A stretch of 64,000 nucleotides of DNA from positions 124,001 to 188,000 of the forward strand of contig CAWGRF010000010.1 in NCBI GenBank assembly GCA_963824935.1. The letters run 5' to 3'. This DNA is from JACCZX01 sp963824935. Lineage in GTDB: Bacteria; Pseudomonadota; Gammaproteobacteria; Burkholderiales; Burkholderiaceae_F. Positions within the stretch are counted from its first letter, which is position 1; each line of letters begins with the position of its first letter. The notes under the pieces are model-generated. The model saw only the letters and a program-made list of their open reading frames with translations. It did no database searches and was not told where the DNA came from. Below, in pieces: positions 43,701-52,648 of this stretch. A program made the translations under genes and the position numbers.

Positions 43701-45499
43701 GACGAAAAGCAATCGATCGATCGGATCTTGGCGATGTCATCGAAGCCGAGCACCGGCTGGCTCACTTCGAGCCGCATCTGCGGATTGATGTTGTTAATGT
43801 CGAGCAGGTTAGGTCTAGGACCGATAAAGCTCACCAGCGACATCACAAGCTGCTCGCGGATCGGATCGATCGGCGGATTCGTCACCTGGGCGAACAGTTG
43901 CTTGAAGTAGTGGTACAGCGGCTTGGCACGATCGGAGAGCACCGGTAATGCAGTATCGTTGCCCATCGAGCCCACCGCTTCTTCAGCGGCCAGCACCATC
44001 GGCTCCATCAAAAGCCGCACATCTTCCTGCGTGAACCCAAACGCTTGCTGGCGATCCAGAAGTGGCACGTCGAGCTTCGCCGCCGATCCAGAGTCTTCTG
44101 CGTTGGCCGCAGGCAATTCCGCCAGCTTTGTCCGAATACGCTTGATCCACTCCTTGTACGGCTTGCTCGCGGCGAGCTGTTGCTTCACGTCGGCGTCATC
44201 AATGATGCGGCCCTGTTCGGTGTCGATCAGAAACATCTTGCCGGGCTGCAGCCGCCACTTCTTGATAATGCGGCTTTCGGCGATCGGCAGCACGCCGACC
44301 TCGGATGCCATGATCACCATGTCATCGTCGGTCACGATGTAGCGTGCGGGTCGCAAGCCATTACGATCGAGCGTGGCACCGATGCGAACGCCGTCGGTAA
44401 ATGCGATTGCCGCCGGACCGTCCCACGGCTCCATCATCGCCGCGTGATACTCGTAGAACGCGCGGCGCGATTCATCCATTAGCGTGTGCTGCTCCCACGC
44501 TTCAGGAATCATCATCATCACGGCGTGCGCCAACGGGTAGCCGCTCATCGTCAGAAGCTCGAGCGCGTTGTCGAAACACGCCGTGTCTGACTGGCCCTCG
44601 TAGATCAGCGGAAACAGCTTCGATAAATCATCGCGCAGTACTGGCGACGACATCACGCGCTCGCGCGCACGAATCCAGTTGAAGTTGCCCTTGACCGTGT
44701 TGATCTCGCCGTTGTGCGCGATCATCCGATAGGGATGCGCCAGCTCCCACGAGGGAAACGTATTGGTCGAAAACCGCTGGTGCACCATCGCGATCGCCGA
44801 GACGACTCGCGGATCGGCCAGATCGCGGTAGTACCGGCCCACCTGATCGGCCAGCAACAGCCCCTTGTAAACGATCGTTCGCGTCGACATCGACGGCACG
44901 AAATACTCCTTGCCGTGCTTGAGCTTGAGTGCCTGGATCTTGTGGCTAGCCGTCTTGCGAATCACATAGAGCTTGCGCTCGAGCGCATCGGGCACCATCA
45001 CGTCGGCGCCACGGCCGATGAAGATCTGCTTGATCACCGGTTCTCGATCCTTGACCAGCGGCGACATCGGCATCTCGCGGTCTACCGGCACATCGCGCCA
45101 TCCCAGAACCGTCTGGCCCTCGGCGCGCACCGTCCGTTCAAGCTCCTGTTCGCACGCCTGGCGCGAGGCGTGCTCGCGCGGCAGAAAGATCATTCCGACG
45201 CCGTATTCGCCCGGCGGCGGCAGTTCGACATCGCGCTGCGAGAGCTCAGCGCGATAAAACGCGTCGGGAATCTGAATCAGGATGCCGGCGCCATCGCCGT
45301 AGAGCGGATCGGCGCCCACCGCGCCGCGATGATTGAGGTTCTGCAGGATCAACAGCGCTTGCTGGATCAGTGCATGACTCGCCCGGCCCTTGATGTTCGC
45401 AACGAATCCGACGCCGCAAGCGTCATGCTCGTGTGCGCCCGAGTACAACCCTCGCCGCGCGGCATCAGAGAAAGCAGCGTCTAGATCACGCGCAAGCAT
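40787..45499 (-). CDS. gltB: Glutamate synthase (NADPH) large subunit
   Basis: Glutamine-amidotransferase and synthase subunit, 1570 aa, making two glutamates from glutamine and 2-oxoglutarate. The N-terminal nucleophile cysteine is C28 in HDACGVGF, exposed after propeptide removal. An FMN-binding synthase domain with a CHLNTCPVGIATQ 3Fe-4S region and a C-terminal GXGXG beta-helix domain (TGKGLSGGRLIV, GNTVLYGAIAGEAFFNG) follow. Full length and intact. Confidence 0.97.
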   Translation of the reverse strand: MLARDLDAAFSDAARRGLYSGAHEHDACGVGFVANIKGRASHALIQQALLILQNLNHRGAVGADPLYGDGAGILIQIPDAFYRAELSQRDVELPPPGEYGVGMIFLPREHASRQACEQELERTVRAEGQTVLGWRDVPVDREMPMSPLVKDREPVIKQIFIGRGADVMVPDALERKLYVIRKTASHKIQALKLKHGKEYFVPSMSTRTIVYKGLLLADQVGRYYRDLADPRVVSAIAMVHQRFSTNTFPSWELAHPYRMIAHNGEINTVKGNFNWIRARERVMSSPVLRDDLSKLFPLIYEGQSDTACFDNALELLTMSGYPLAHAVMMMIPEAWEQHTLMDESRRAFYEYHAAMMEPWDGPAAIAFTDGVRIGATLDRNGLRPARYIVTDDDMVIMASEVGVLPIAESRIIKKWRLQPGKMFLIDTEQGRIIDDADVKQQLAASKPYKEWIKRIRTKLAELPAANAEDSGSAAKLDVPLLDRQQAFGFTQEDVRLLMEPMVLAAEEAVGSMGNDTALPVLSDRAKPLYHYFKQLFAQVTNPPIDPIREQLVMSLVSFIGPRPNLLDINNINPQMRLEVSQPVLGFDDIAKIRSIDCFSSHKFRSFELDICYPLAWGKEGVEARLASLCAQAVDAVGSGYNILIITDRMLDAERVAIPALLATSAIHQHLIAVGLRTCTGLVVETGSAREVHHFALLAGYGAEAVHPYLALETLVDLHRSDVEKAIENYIKAIGKGLHKVMSKMGISTYMSYCGAQIFEAVGLSKEFVDKYFRGTASNIGGVGLFEVMEEAVRTHRAAFSDDPVLSTALDAGGEYQWRVRGEAHMWTPDSIAKLQHAARSDNYQTYKEYAQLINDQSRRHMTLRGLFEFKFDPAQAIPLAEVEPAASIVKRFATGAMSLGSISTEAHTTLAIAMNRIGGKSNTGEGGEDPLRYRHELRAGAGAIEAGATLAGVLGRDRVEVDRPLRAGDSLRSKIKQVASGRFGVTTEYLVSADQLQIKMAQGAKPGEGGQLPGHKVSAYIAELRYAVPGVGLISPPPHHDIYSIEDLAQLIHDLKNANPRASISVKLVSEVGVGTVAAGVAKAKADHVTIAGHDGGTGASPVSSIKHAGTPWEMGLAETQQTLVLNRLRSRIAVQVDGQMKTGRDVVIGALLGADEFGFATAPLVAQGCIMMRKCHLNTCPVGIATQDPLLRKRFSGQPEHVVNYFFFVAEEVREIMAQLGVSTFDQLIGRADLLDTRRGIDHWKARGLDFSRIFYQPQMPADVPRSCVEAQDHGLGKALDHKLIEQCRPALERGERVSFITQIRNVNRAVGTMLSSEVARRYGHGGLPDDTIHIQFTGTAGQSFGAFLAAGITLDLVGDANDYTGKGLSGGRLIVRCPNDFRGAGTENIIVGNTVLYGAIAGEAFFNGVAGERFAVRNSGATAVVEGTGDHGCEYMTKGTAVVLGATGRNFAAGMSGGIAYVFDEFGDFASKCNQSMCELEAVLPSAEQQRKVDEAIWHQGETDEFLLRGLIESHFRATGSLRARALLDDWPASRARFVKVFPHEYRRALKQMTAVSAPSDAQKRLAA

Positions 45500-45559
45500 G
45501 TGCGCTCCGATTAACAGGCCAACTGGACTCTACTGCGATGCAGCACTGCTTTCAACCCA

Positions 45560-45586
45560 AAAAATCGGGGTCAGACCCCGATTTTT
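45560..45586. repeat. Perfect palindrome downstream of the RAYT gene
   Basis: Two 13-bp arms (AAAAATCGGGGTC and its complement) around a single base. The GGGGTC core is shared with the palindrome at 46317-46339 on the other side of the transposase gene. Confidence 0.85.
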
Positions 45587-45604
45587 GCCCCGAGGCCCAT
45601 GAGC

Positions 45605-46300
45605 TTACCTAATTAGGGACAGAGTGGGGCGACCTGACGGCCGCCGTTCGACCCGGCGGTTGGAGTTGCGGCTCAGACGAAGTGCGAAGTCGCGTGTTCC
45701 TAGGACCCAGCCGCCATGCGTTGACTTTCTGATCAGGTCAATCTCGCCCGCGGCAAGATCATGCTCAAACATCAGTCTGTACCGCGCCTGGCGATCGAAC
45801 GGAGTGTTGCCGAGCCCCCAGTAAAGCGAGTGGTCGGTGACTAGTGGATCGTTTGCTAGCCCTGCGTGGTGACGGTAACTGGACCACGGATGCTGCTCGG
45901 GCACGGCAACCAGTGCCGCACGCACGGGGTTGAGTTCGATGTACCGCATGCAAGCCATCAGATAACGGTCGGCCTCGATCACCGTCGAGCGATACCGCCC
46001 CTCGAAGAGGGCGCCAGTACGCGTATGCCGGTCATTGAACCACCGGACATAGCGACGACCAATGGCCTGCATGGCTGCGCCGACGGCGCGCGGGCCGGTC
46101 GGCGTCATCAGCAGATGCACATGATTCGGCATCAAGACATAGGCGTGGATCGCGAGCTCGTGGTGCTCGCACACCTCGCGCAGGGCATCCAGATATTTGC
46201 CGAGATCGACCGCATCGGCGAAGATCGCCTGCCGATCGTTGCCGCGCTGAATTACGTGGTGCGGATATCCGGCGACGGAGAGCCGCGCTAATCTCGCCAT
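45605..46300 (-). CDS. rayT: REP-associated tyrosine transposase (RAYT)
   Basis: A 231-aa IS200/IS605-like Y1 transposase of the TnpA-REP type. It carries VIQRGNDRQAIF, the HUH-like motif MPNHVHLLMTP, and AIGRRYVRWFNDRHTRTGALFEGRYRS containing the likely catalytic tyrosine, followed by YIELNPVRA. Such single-copy enzymes process REP palindromes rather than moving as classic insertion sequences. The gene is flanked on both sides by GGGGTC palindromes, its likely cognate repeats. It lies between gltB and dgt. Confidence 0.92.
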   Translation of the reverse strand: MARLARLSVAGYPHHVIQRGNDRQAIFADAVDLGKYLDALREVCEHHELAIHAYVLMPNHVHLLMTPTGPRAVGAAMQAIGRRYVRWFNDRHTRTGALFEGRYRSTVIEADRYLMACMRYIELNPVRAALVAVPEQHPWSSYRHHAGLANDPLVTDHSLYWGLGNTPFDRQARYRLMFEHDLAAGEIDLIRKSTHGGWVLGTRDFALRLSRNSNRRVERRPSGRPTLSLIR

Positions 46301-46316
46301 ATGAAAAATCGACCAG

Positions 46317-46339
46317 AATTGGGGTCTGACCCCGATTTT
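46317..46339. repeat. Imperfect palindrome upstream of the RAYT gene
   Basis: Arms AATTGGGGTC and GACCCCGATT around one base, one mismatch in ten. It has the same core as the palindrome at 45560-45586 and overlaps the last codon region of dgt. Confidence 0.8.
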
Positions 46340-47463
46340 AGCCTTCTACGGCGAAGAGGCGCTGGTGCTCCTTGATCGCGTACCGATCGGTCATGCCGGC
46401 AACGTAGTCAGCGATCACTCGCGGCGCGTCGGTCGCCGCGCGTAACTGGTGGTCGAGCGGGAGCAGCCTCGGTTCAGCTAGAAACGCGGCGAACAGGTCG
46501 GCCACAATGCGGCGTGCCTTCGCAGTCATTCGCATCACGCGGTAGTGTCGGTACAGGTTCTCGTGCAGGAACGCCTTCAGTTCGTCGGCTTCGCCGCGTA
46601 CCTGAGGCGAAAAAGCGGCTAGCGGTCGGGCCGATCGCACGTCATCGATGCTGGCCGGCGAGGCTCGCGCAATGATGGCGGCTTGTTTCTTCGATAAGGT
46701 CGACGACCAGTGTGTTGATCATGCGTCTAATCGTTTCATGGACCAGCCGCTTGTCGACGAGCGCTGGATACGCTGCCCTCACGACGGCCGAGTGACGCGC
46801 GAACAACCGGACGCTCTCAAGTTGCGCCAGCTGCAGCAGGCCCGAGCGCAGTCCATCGTCAATGTCGTGATTGCAATAGGCGATTTCGTCGGCGATGTTC
46901 GCGATCTGCGCTTCCAAGCCGGGCTGCTTCTTTGAAAGAAAGCGCTGCCCGACATCGCCCAAGGCGCGCGCGTGCCTGACCGAGCAGTGCTTCAGTATCC
47001 CTTCGCGCGCCTCAAAAGTGAGGTTCAGGCCATTGAACGCACCGTAACGCTCCTCAAGCTCGTCGACCACGCGCAGCGACTGCAAGTTGTGCTCGAAACC
47101 GCCGTACGGCTTCATGCATTCATGCAGCGCATCCTGCCCGGCATGCCCGAACGGCGTATGGCCAAGGTCGTGCGCCAGAGCGATCGCCTCGACCAGATCT
47201 TCGTTCAAGCGCAAGTTGCGGGCGACCGCTCGCCCAATCTGTGCAACCTCAAGCGAGTGTGTCAGCCGCGTTCGAAACAGGTCTCCCTCATGGTTGACGA
47301 ACACCTGGGTCTTGTACTCAAGCCGGCGAAACGCCGTCGAGTGAATGATCCGATCGCGATCGCGTTGAAACGGCGTGCGCGACACGGACTCGGGTTCTGG
47401 ATGCCGGCGGCCACGCGATCGATCGGCATGCGCCGCATACGGCGCAAGTGCCGCATCGGTCAT
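46338..47463 (-). pseudogene. dgt: dGTPase-like deoxyguanosine triphosphohydrolase, frameshifted
   Basis: HD-domain dNTP triphosphohydrolase. The N-terminal part has RRLEYKTQVFVNHEGDLFRTRLTHSLEVAQI and HDLGHTPFGHAG with the metal-binding His and Asp residues, then the ADEIAYCNHDIDDGL motif. The frame ends early at 46642. The conserved C-terminus (SIDDVRSARPLAAFS to YAIKEHQRLFAVEG) continues one frame over to 46338. One extra base near 46674 explains this, and correction gives about 374 aa, normal length. Its start overlaps the aroB stop (ATGA). Confidence 0.87.
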
Positions 47464-48539
47464 ACGAACCCACCTGCCATCAACGTCTCGACCAGCACTC
47501 GTTGCGGCACCGTGCGCAGCGACGCCTTGCCGATCCGCTCCAGAACGATGAAGCGCGTCTCGCCGGCGTCCGCTTTCTTGTCGCCACGCATCGTTTCGAT
47601 TGCGTCAACGGCAGACAGCCCGTCAGCCCGCGTCGGCAGTCCGGCGTGCATCACAGCATCGCCGATTTTTTGCACATCGGAGGCTGCTAACGATCCGAGC
47701 GCGCATGAAAGCCGCGCAGCAAGCACCAGTCCGCAGCCGACCGCTTCGCCATGCAGCCAACTCGAGTACCCGGTCATCGCTTCAATTGCGTGTCCGAACG
47801 TGTGACCCAGATTAAGCAGCGCCCGCTCGCCCGCTTCTTTCTCGTCACGCGCAACGATCGAAGCCTTGATTTCGCACGAGCCCGCAATGGCTCCAGCCAG
47901 CGCTACCGGATCGCCGGCGCGTAGTGAGTCGATCGCTGCAGCCATCCGCTCAAAATAATCGGCGTCGGCGATCAGGCCGTGCTTGAGGACCTCGGCCAAC
48001 CCAGCGGACAGCTCTCGGGACGGCAACGTTCTCAATGTATCGGTGTCGCTGATGATGGCAGACGGTTGGTGAAGCGCGCCGATCAGATTCTTTCCGCTTG
48101 AATGGTTAATTCCGGTCTTGCCTCCGATCGATGAATCGACCTGGGCAAGCAGGGTGGTCGGCACGTGCACGTAACGCACTCCGCGCATGTAAATCGATGC
48201 GGCAAAACCGGCGACGTCGCCGACGACGCCTCCTCCGAGGGTAACGACAAGCGAGCGGCGGTCCATGCGCGCGCGCACCATCGTATCGATGATCTGCGCT
48301 ACGGTATCCCAATGCTTGTGCTGCTCGCCGTCCGGCAATTCGACGACCGTCGTGGCCACGACGCGTCCGAGGCCGCGCAGTGCGCGCTGCGCGTAAAGCG
48401 GGGCAACCGCTTGACTTGTGACAAGGGCGATCGAAGTCGGCGCCAGTGGCGCGATCAGTTCATGCAATTGGTCAAGCAGACCAGCTCCGATGTAGATCGG
48501 ATAAGAACGTTGCCCCAAATCAACGGTCACGCAGCGCAT
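47460..48539 (-). CDS. aroB: 3-dehydroquinate synthase
   Basis: Second step of the shikimate pathway, NAD- and metal-dependent; 359 aa. It contains GGGVVGDVAGFAASIYMRGV, VPTTLLAQVDSSIGGKTGINH, and the metal-binding histidines in GHTFGHAIE and WLHGEAV. The ATG at 48539 (MRCVTVDLGQRSYPIYIG) is preferred over one 39 bp upstream. It follows aroK by 44 bp. Confidence 0.96.
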   Translation of the reverse strand: MRCVTVDLGQRSYPIYIGAGLLDQLHELIAPLAPTSIALVTSQAVAPLYAQRALRGLGRVVATTVVELPDGEQHKHWDTVAQIIDTMVRARMDRRSLVVTLGGGVVGDVAGFAASIYMRGVRYVHVPTTLLAQVDSSIGGKTGINHSSGKNLIGALHQPSAIISDTDTLRTLPSRELSAGLAEVLKHGLIADADYFERMAAAIDSLRAGDPVALAGAIAGSCEIKASIVARDEKEAGERALLNLGHTFGHAIEAMTGYSSWLHGEAVGCGLVLAARLSCALGSLAASDVQKIGDAVMHAGLPTRADGLSAVDAIETMRGDKKADAGETRFIVLERIGKASLRTVPQRVLVETLMAGGFV

Positions 48540-48583
48540 GCGGCAGTTTAAGTCGTCGAATCTGCGCTCGACGATCATGCGGT

Positions 48584-49126
48584 TCAGGCGCTTCGAAGCA
48601 TGATCGCCTTTAGCAGCGGATGCTCGATCAGCCGCGAGACTAGTCGACGCGGATTCGATGCCGCCGACTGAAAGACCAGGTGGGCAGCTTTCTCATATAG
48701 TGGCTCGCGCTCCCGCAGCAGTTGATCGATCTGAGCGCGCGGATTCGCGGTCTGGAGCAACGGTCGCGACCGATCCTGCCGGGTACGTCGAAAGATTTCA
48801 TCAGCGCTCGCGCGCAGGTAGATCACCAAGCCGCGCTGCTTCAACAAGTCCGCCATTGCGGCGTCCAGGATCGCGCCGCCGCCAGTCGCCAGTACGATGC
48901 CCGGGCGCTGCGTTAGCTCATCAAGCAGGCCGACTTCGCGGCGGCGAAAACCGACCTCGCCTTCGATCTCGAAGATGGTCGGAATCGCAACACCGCTGCG
49001 CGCCTCTAGCTCACGATCCGCATCGACAAACTGATAGCTCAGTTGTTGCGCAAGCAAACGGCCGACTGTCGACTTCCCGGCGCCCATCATGCCGATCAGA
49101 AACACCGAGCGCGCGTCGTTCGCCAT
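48584..49126 (-). CDS. aroK: Shikimate kinase
   Basis: Phosphorylates shikimate at C3; 180 aa P-loop kinase. Walker A is GMMGAGKST, the shikimate-binding DADRELE and FRRREV segments follow, then GGGAILD and the lid RTRQDRSRPLL. The pilQ-aroK-aroB order is the common proteobacterial one. Confidence 0.96.
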   Translation of the reverse strand: MANDARSVFLIGMMGAGKSTVGRLLAQQLSYQFVDADRELEARSGVAIPTIFEIEGEVGFRRREVGLLDELTQRPGIVLATGGGAILDAAMADLLKQRGLVIYLRASADEIFRRTRQDRSRPLLQTANPRAQIDQLLREREPLYEKAAHLVFQSAASNPRRLVSRLIEHPLLKAIMLRSA

Positions 49127-49152
49127 GGCTGTAGCGTACTAAGACAGCGAAC

Positions 49153-49183
49153 AAAAAAGGGCCGCGCATGCGACCCCTTTTCT
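49153..49183 (-). terminator. Rho-independent terminator downstream of pilQ
   Basis: On the minus strand an AAAGGG/CCCTTT stem with GC-rich interior is followed by a run of six T residues. It lies between pilQ and aroK and should end the pil operon transcript. Confidence 0.7.
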
Positions 49184-49197
49184 TGCTCGCTGGCTCT

Positions 49198-51387
49198 TTA
49201 ACGCGCTGCAGCGGTCACCCGCTCCGATATCACGCGCGGCGTGATGAAGATAATGAGTTCGGTGCGGTCGTGGACCGTGGCTGTGTTCTTGAACAGATAG
49301 CCGACCACGGGCAAGTCGCCGAGCAGCGGAATCTTGGTCACCGTGACCCGGTCGGCTTGTTCGTAGATTCCGCCTAACACGACCGTGCCACCATTTTCGA
49401 CCAACACCTGCGTCTGCACGTTCTTGGTGTCGATCGCCGGCCCTGACAGAGTCTCTTGCCCGCGGCTGTCCTTATTGACTTTGACGTCGAGGAAGATCGC
49501 GCCCTCAGGCGTGATCTGCGGCGTAACTTCGAGTTTGAGCACCGCTTTGCGAAACGCTATCGACGTCGCCCCACTGGAGGTGGATTGCTGGTATGGAATC
49601 TCGGTTCCCTGCTCGATCACGGCTTTAACCTTGTCTGCCGTCACGACGCGCGGGCTGGAGATGATCTTGCCCCGGCCATCAGCTTCCAACGCCATCAGTT
49701 CCAGATTGATCAGGCGGGTCAGGCCGCTGTTGAATAGAGTCAGATTAAATGAGCCCGGGATAAAACCCGCGATCGGTGATGCAGGAAGGAGGACATTATT
49801 CAAACCAAGTGGACCGCTTACAGGTACCGGACCAATGCCGCCAGTTGTGCCACCGCCTGTAGTCGAGGGCGGCAACTGCCCCGGCAGCAGGTTCTGTCCT
49901 CCGACCGTAGCTTCGTTCGTCACGCGGTTATAACCGAAGCGAACACCCAGATTGCGGCTGAAGTCATCATCGGCCTCGACAATGCGCGCCTCGATCAGCA
50001 CCTGCGGGACCGGAATGTCGATCCGCTGCAGCAGCCTGCGCACGTCTTCGAGCCGCGCGGTCGTGTCCTGCACGAAAATCTGATTGGTGCGTACATCGAC
50101 AGCCACGCTGCCGCGCTTTGAAATCAGACGCTGCTTTTCATCGCTCAACAGCTTACGCACATCTTCGGCCTTCTGATAATTGACAACGAAAGCCTCGGAA
50201 CGCAGCGGCTCCAGATCCGCGATCTGATTGCGCGCTTCAAGTTCGAGCTTTTCCTTGGCGGCAATCTCGTCGCGCGGCGCGACCAGTATCACGTTGCCGT
50301 TCTTGCGCATGTCCAGACCCTTGCTCTGCAGGATGATGTCGAGCGCCTGGTCCCAGGGAACGTCTTTTAGTCGCAGCGTGATCGTGCCACCTACCGAATC
50401 GCTGGTGATGATGTTCAGATTGGTAAAGTCGGCAATTACCTGCAGCAGCGAACGCACATCGACGTTCTGGAAATTCAGCGACAGACGCTCGCCCTGATAA
50501 CCCTGTCGCGTTCCCGGAAACAAGCGCGTCGGATCTTCGCGTACCGGACGCACTTCCAGAACAAAGCGAGTGTCGCTTTGATACGCGTTGTGCTCCCACA
50601 CGCCACGCGGTTCGACCACCAAGCGCGCGTTGTTGCCCTGCTGGCTGGCCGCGACATGCGCTACCGGTGTTGCAAAGTCGGTGACATCGAGCCGACGCTT
50701 CAAGGCGTCGGGCAACGTAGTGTTCTGAAAATCGACGATGACGCTGTTACCCTGTTGCCGGATATCGACATTGGTGTTCGGATCCGACAGATCGACGACG
50801 ATGCGACCCTCGTTTTCGGCGCCGCGACGGAAATCGATGCCGCGCAACGTACGGCTACCGGTGAACGCCGACGGACCGGCTGTAACCGGTGCAGTGGCAG
50901 ACGGTGATGCTTGCGCAGCGGACGCCGCAGCGGCCGGCGCAGCACGGAAAGTGCTCGTATCGGCAGCACCTCCAAGTGCAATCAGCACGCGCTTGCCCTC
51001 GATCGACACCGTGTGCGTCAGTGGCCGCTTCAGATTCAGAACCACGCGCGAACGACCACCCGATTGCACAACGTTGACCGAGCGCAGGTCGCCCTGGTTA
51101 AGCTCGACCACGTTCTTGCCAAGTGCGTTGACGGTCTGAGGCATATCGAGTGCGACCCGCGCGGGATTCGCGACCGAGAAGCTCGCCGGAACCCCCTGCG
51201 GCGGATTTTTCAACTCGATGGTGACCACGACGCCGGTACTCGTTTGCGTCGCATCTACCCGCTCGATCGCATTGCCGGGGTCGCCGGCTGCGGTCTGAGC
51301 CGAGGCGACAACCGCGGTTGCAACCAAGCCAAGCGCCGCCGCCAGTCGCGACAAGCACACGGCCATACTCTGGATCGAGATACTCAT
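49198..51387 (-). CDS. pilQ: Type IV pilus secretin PilQ
   Basis: Outer-membrane secretin through which the pilus exits; 729 aa. It has an N-terminal signal peptide, two AMIN domains that bind peptidoglycan (around residues 40-130 and 180-280), an STN/N0 domain with LNFQNVDVRSLLQVIADFTNLNI, an N1 domain, and the C-terminal secretin channel with PRVVTADKVKAVIEQGTEIPY and GGIYEQADRVTVTKIPLLGDLPVVGYLF. It is coupled to pilP by ATGA. Confidence 0.96.
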   Translation of the reverse strand: MSISIQSMAVCLSRLAAALGLVATAVVASAQTAAGDPGNAIERVDATQTSTGVVVTIELKNPPQGVPASFSVANPARVALDMPQTVNALGKNVVELNQGDLRSVNVVQSGGRSRVVLNLKRPLTHTVSIEGKRVLIALGGAADTSTFRAAPAAAASAAQASPSATAPVTAGPSAFTGSRTLRGIDFRRGAENEGRIVVDLSDPNTNVDIRQQGNSVIVDFQNTTLPDALKRRLDVTDFATPVAHVAASQQGNNARLVVEPRGVWEHNAYQSDTRFVLEVRPVREDPTRLFPGTRQGYQGERLSLNFQNVDVRSLLQVIADFTNLNIITSDSVGGTITLRLKDVPWDQALDIILQSKGLDMRKNGNVILVAPRDEIAAKEKLELEARNQIADLEPLRSEAFVVNYQKAEDVRKLLSDEKQRLISKRGSVAVDVRTNQIFVQDTTARLEDVRRLLQRIDIPVPQVLIEARIVEADDDFSRNLGVRFGYNRVTNEATVGGQNLLPGQLPPSTTGGGTTGGIGPVPVSGPLGLNNVLLPASPIAGFIPGSFNLTLFNSGLTRLINLELMALEADGRGKIISSPRVVTADKVKAVIEQGTEIPYQQSTSSGATSIAFRKAVLKLEVTPQITPEGAIFLDVKVNKDSRGQETLSGPAIDTKNVQTQVLVENGGTVVLGGIYEQADRVTVTKIPLLGDLPVVGYLFKNTATVHDRTELIIFITPRVISERVTAAAR

Positions 51388-51977
51388 CGTTTACTCCCTT
51401 GTGGCCGCGAGGCAGCCGTCTGTTGCCGTGCGGCAGCTTCCTGCAATTCCAGCTTCGTGGGCCGCTCAATCCATTCGCCTGCGGCGTCCTGAACGATTTC
51501 CTTTAAGTCGACTTCGGTTTCCGTAATCTTGGTCACCAACCCAAAGTTCTGCCCCATGTAGTTACCGCGCCGAACCATGAAGGTCTGGCCGGCCGCATCG
51601 ATCAGGGCTACCTGGTTACCAGCCTGCAGCAACGTGCCCACCATTTTCAGTTGATCAAGTGGATAACCTTCGAGCATTTCTCGGCGGCGATCCAGGTCGG
51701 GTCTGATCGAGCTGGTGCTCGACCGCGACTGCGCCTGGCGCGCGGCCGCCAAGATCATCTTCTGCGGATCGAACGGATCGATCAACGCCTTTGCCTCGTA
51801 CGTGAACGGCGAAAACTGCTTCGGCTCCTGCACCGGCTGCGTGGTCGGCCGCATCGTCTTGCGGGTGTCTTCCATCCACGTGCGCAATTCGGCTTCATTG
51901 CCGCCGCCACAGCCGGCAACCGTCAGAGCCAACGCTGCAAGCGCACCGAAGCGCGTAGAAATGATTGAGGGTCTCAC
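51384..51977 (-). CDS. pilP: Type IV pilus inner-membrane lipoprotein PilP
   Basis: Lipoprotein linking PilN/PilO to the secretin; 197 aa. The lipobox is TVAGC. A flexible linker leads to the C-terminal beta domain with YPLDQLKMVGTLLQAGNQVALIDAAGQTFMVRRGNYMGQNFGLVTKI. Its start overlaps the pilO stop. Confidence 0.95.
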   Translation of the reverse strand: MRPSIISTRFGALAALALTVAGCGGGNEAELRTWMEDTRKTMRPTTQPVQEPKQFSPFTYEAKALIDPFDPQKMILAAARQAQSRSSTSSIRPDLDRRREMLEGYPLDQLKMVGTLLQAGNQVALIDAAGQTFMVRRGNYMGQNFGLVTKITETEVDLKEIVQDAAGEWIERPTKLELQEAAARQQTAASRPQGSKR

Positions 51978-52625
51978 TTGCCAGGCCCTTTCTTCTCCAG
52001 TTTCGCTTTGGCGGCACGCTGTGCGGCGATCTCTTCCGGATCGAGATAACGATAGGTCTTCGCCGTTGCGTCAAACGTCAGATTGCCGCCCTTGCTAGCC
52101 TGCACGCTGACGTTGTTCAAGGTCACGATCCGCGGCAAATTGGCAATGTCGCTCGCAAATGCTCCGAGGTCGTGATACTTGCCCGAGACCTTGACCGCAA
52201 TCGGCAACTCGGCGTAGTACTCACGCACATTGGTCTGGCCCGGGCCGGAACAACTCGAAGTCCAGACCACGGCCAACACCGGCCTGGTTAATGTCCGACA
52301 ACAGAGCGTCCATCTCGGACTTGCTCGGCAATTGCTTTTCGAGCGTCAACACGTACTGGCTGACCTGCTCGCGTTGCTTGCGCAGCTCATCAAGGTTGAT
52401 CGCTTGCTGCAGCTTGCTCCTGTATTCCTCTTTGAGCTTCTGTTCTTCCGCCTGCAACTGTTCGAGCTGTTCCTTCTGGCCGCTCCACAACCCAAACCAA
52501 CCGCCGACTGCGCAGATTGCGATCACGAACAACCACATCGTGATGCGCGGCGCCGGCGGCCACGCGCCGACGTTATCCAGGCTCAAGCCTTGAAACTGTG
52601 ATGCGAGACTACGACCGGTTGCCAT
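51974..52625 (-). pseudogene. pilO: Type IV pilus assembly protein PilO, frameshifted
   Basis: Inner-membrane alignment protein that pairs with PilN. The N-terminal half has a cytoplasmic segment, one membrane helix (RITMWLFVIAICAVGGWFGLW) and a coiled coil. It reads to FELFRPGP and then goes out of frame. The C-terminal ferredoxin-like half (TNVREYYAELPIAVKVSGKYHDLGAFASDIA) is one frame over. An extra base in a CCC run on the coding strand (about 52243-52245) explains it. Corrected length is about 216 aa, normal for PilO. Confidence 0.88.
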
Positions 52626-52648
52626 CGATTCCTCGTTTTTGCTAGCAG

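Noticed and set aside
43028..43948. Long plus-strand open frame inside gltB
   Set aside because: It is antisense to a fully conserved essential-type enzyme, has no family features and reflects GC-rich codon bias.
45560..45586. The palindrome after the RAYT gene as an intrinsic terminator or CRISPR repeat
   Set aside because: It has a matching partner on the other side of the RAYT gene and no array of spacers. A termination side-effect is possible but the REP interpretation fits better.
46338..46640. A separate small gene after dgt
   Set aside because: Its sequence is the normal C-terminus of the dGTPase family, so it is the same gene after a frameshift.
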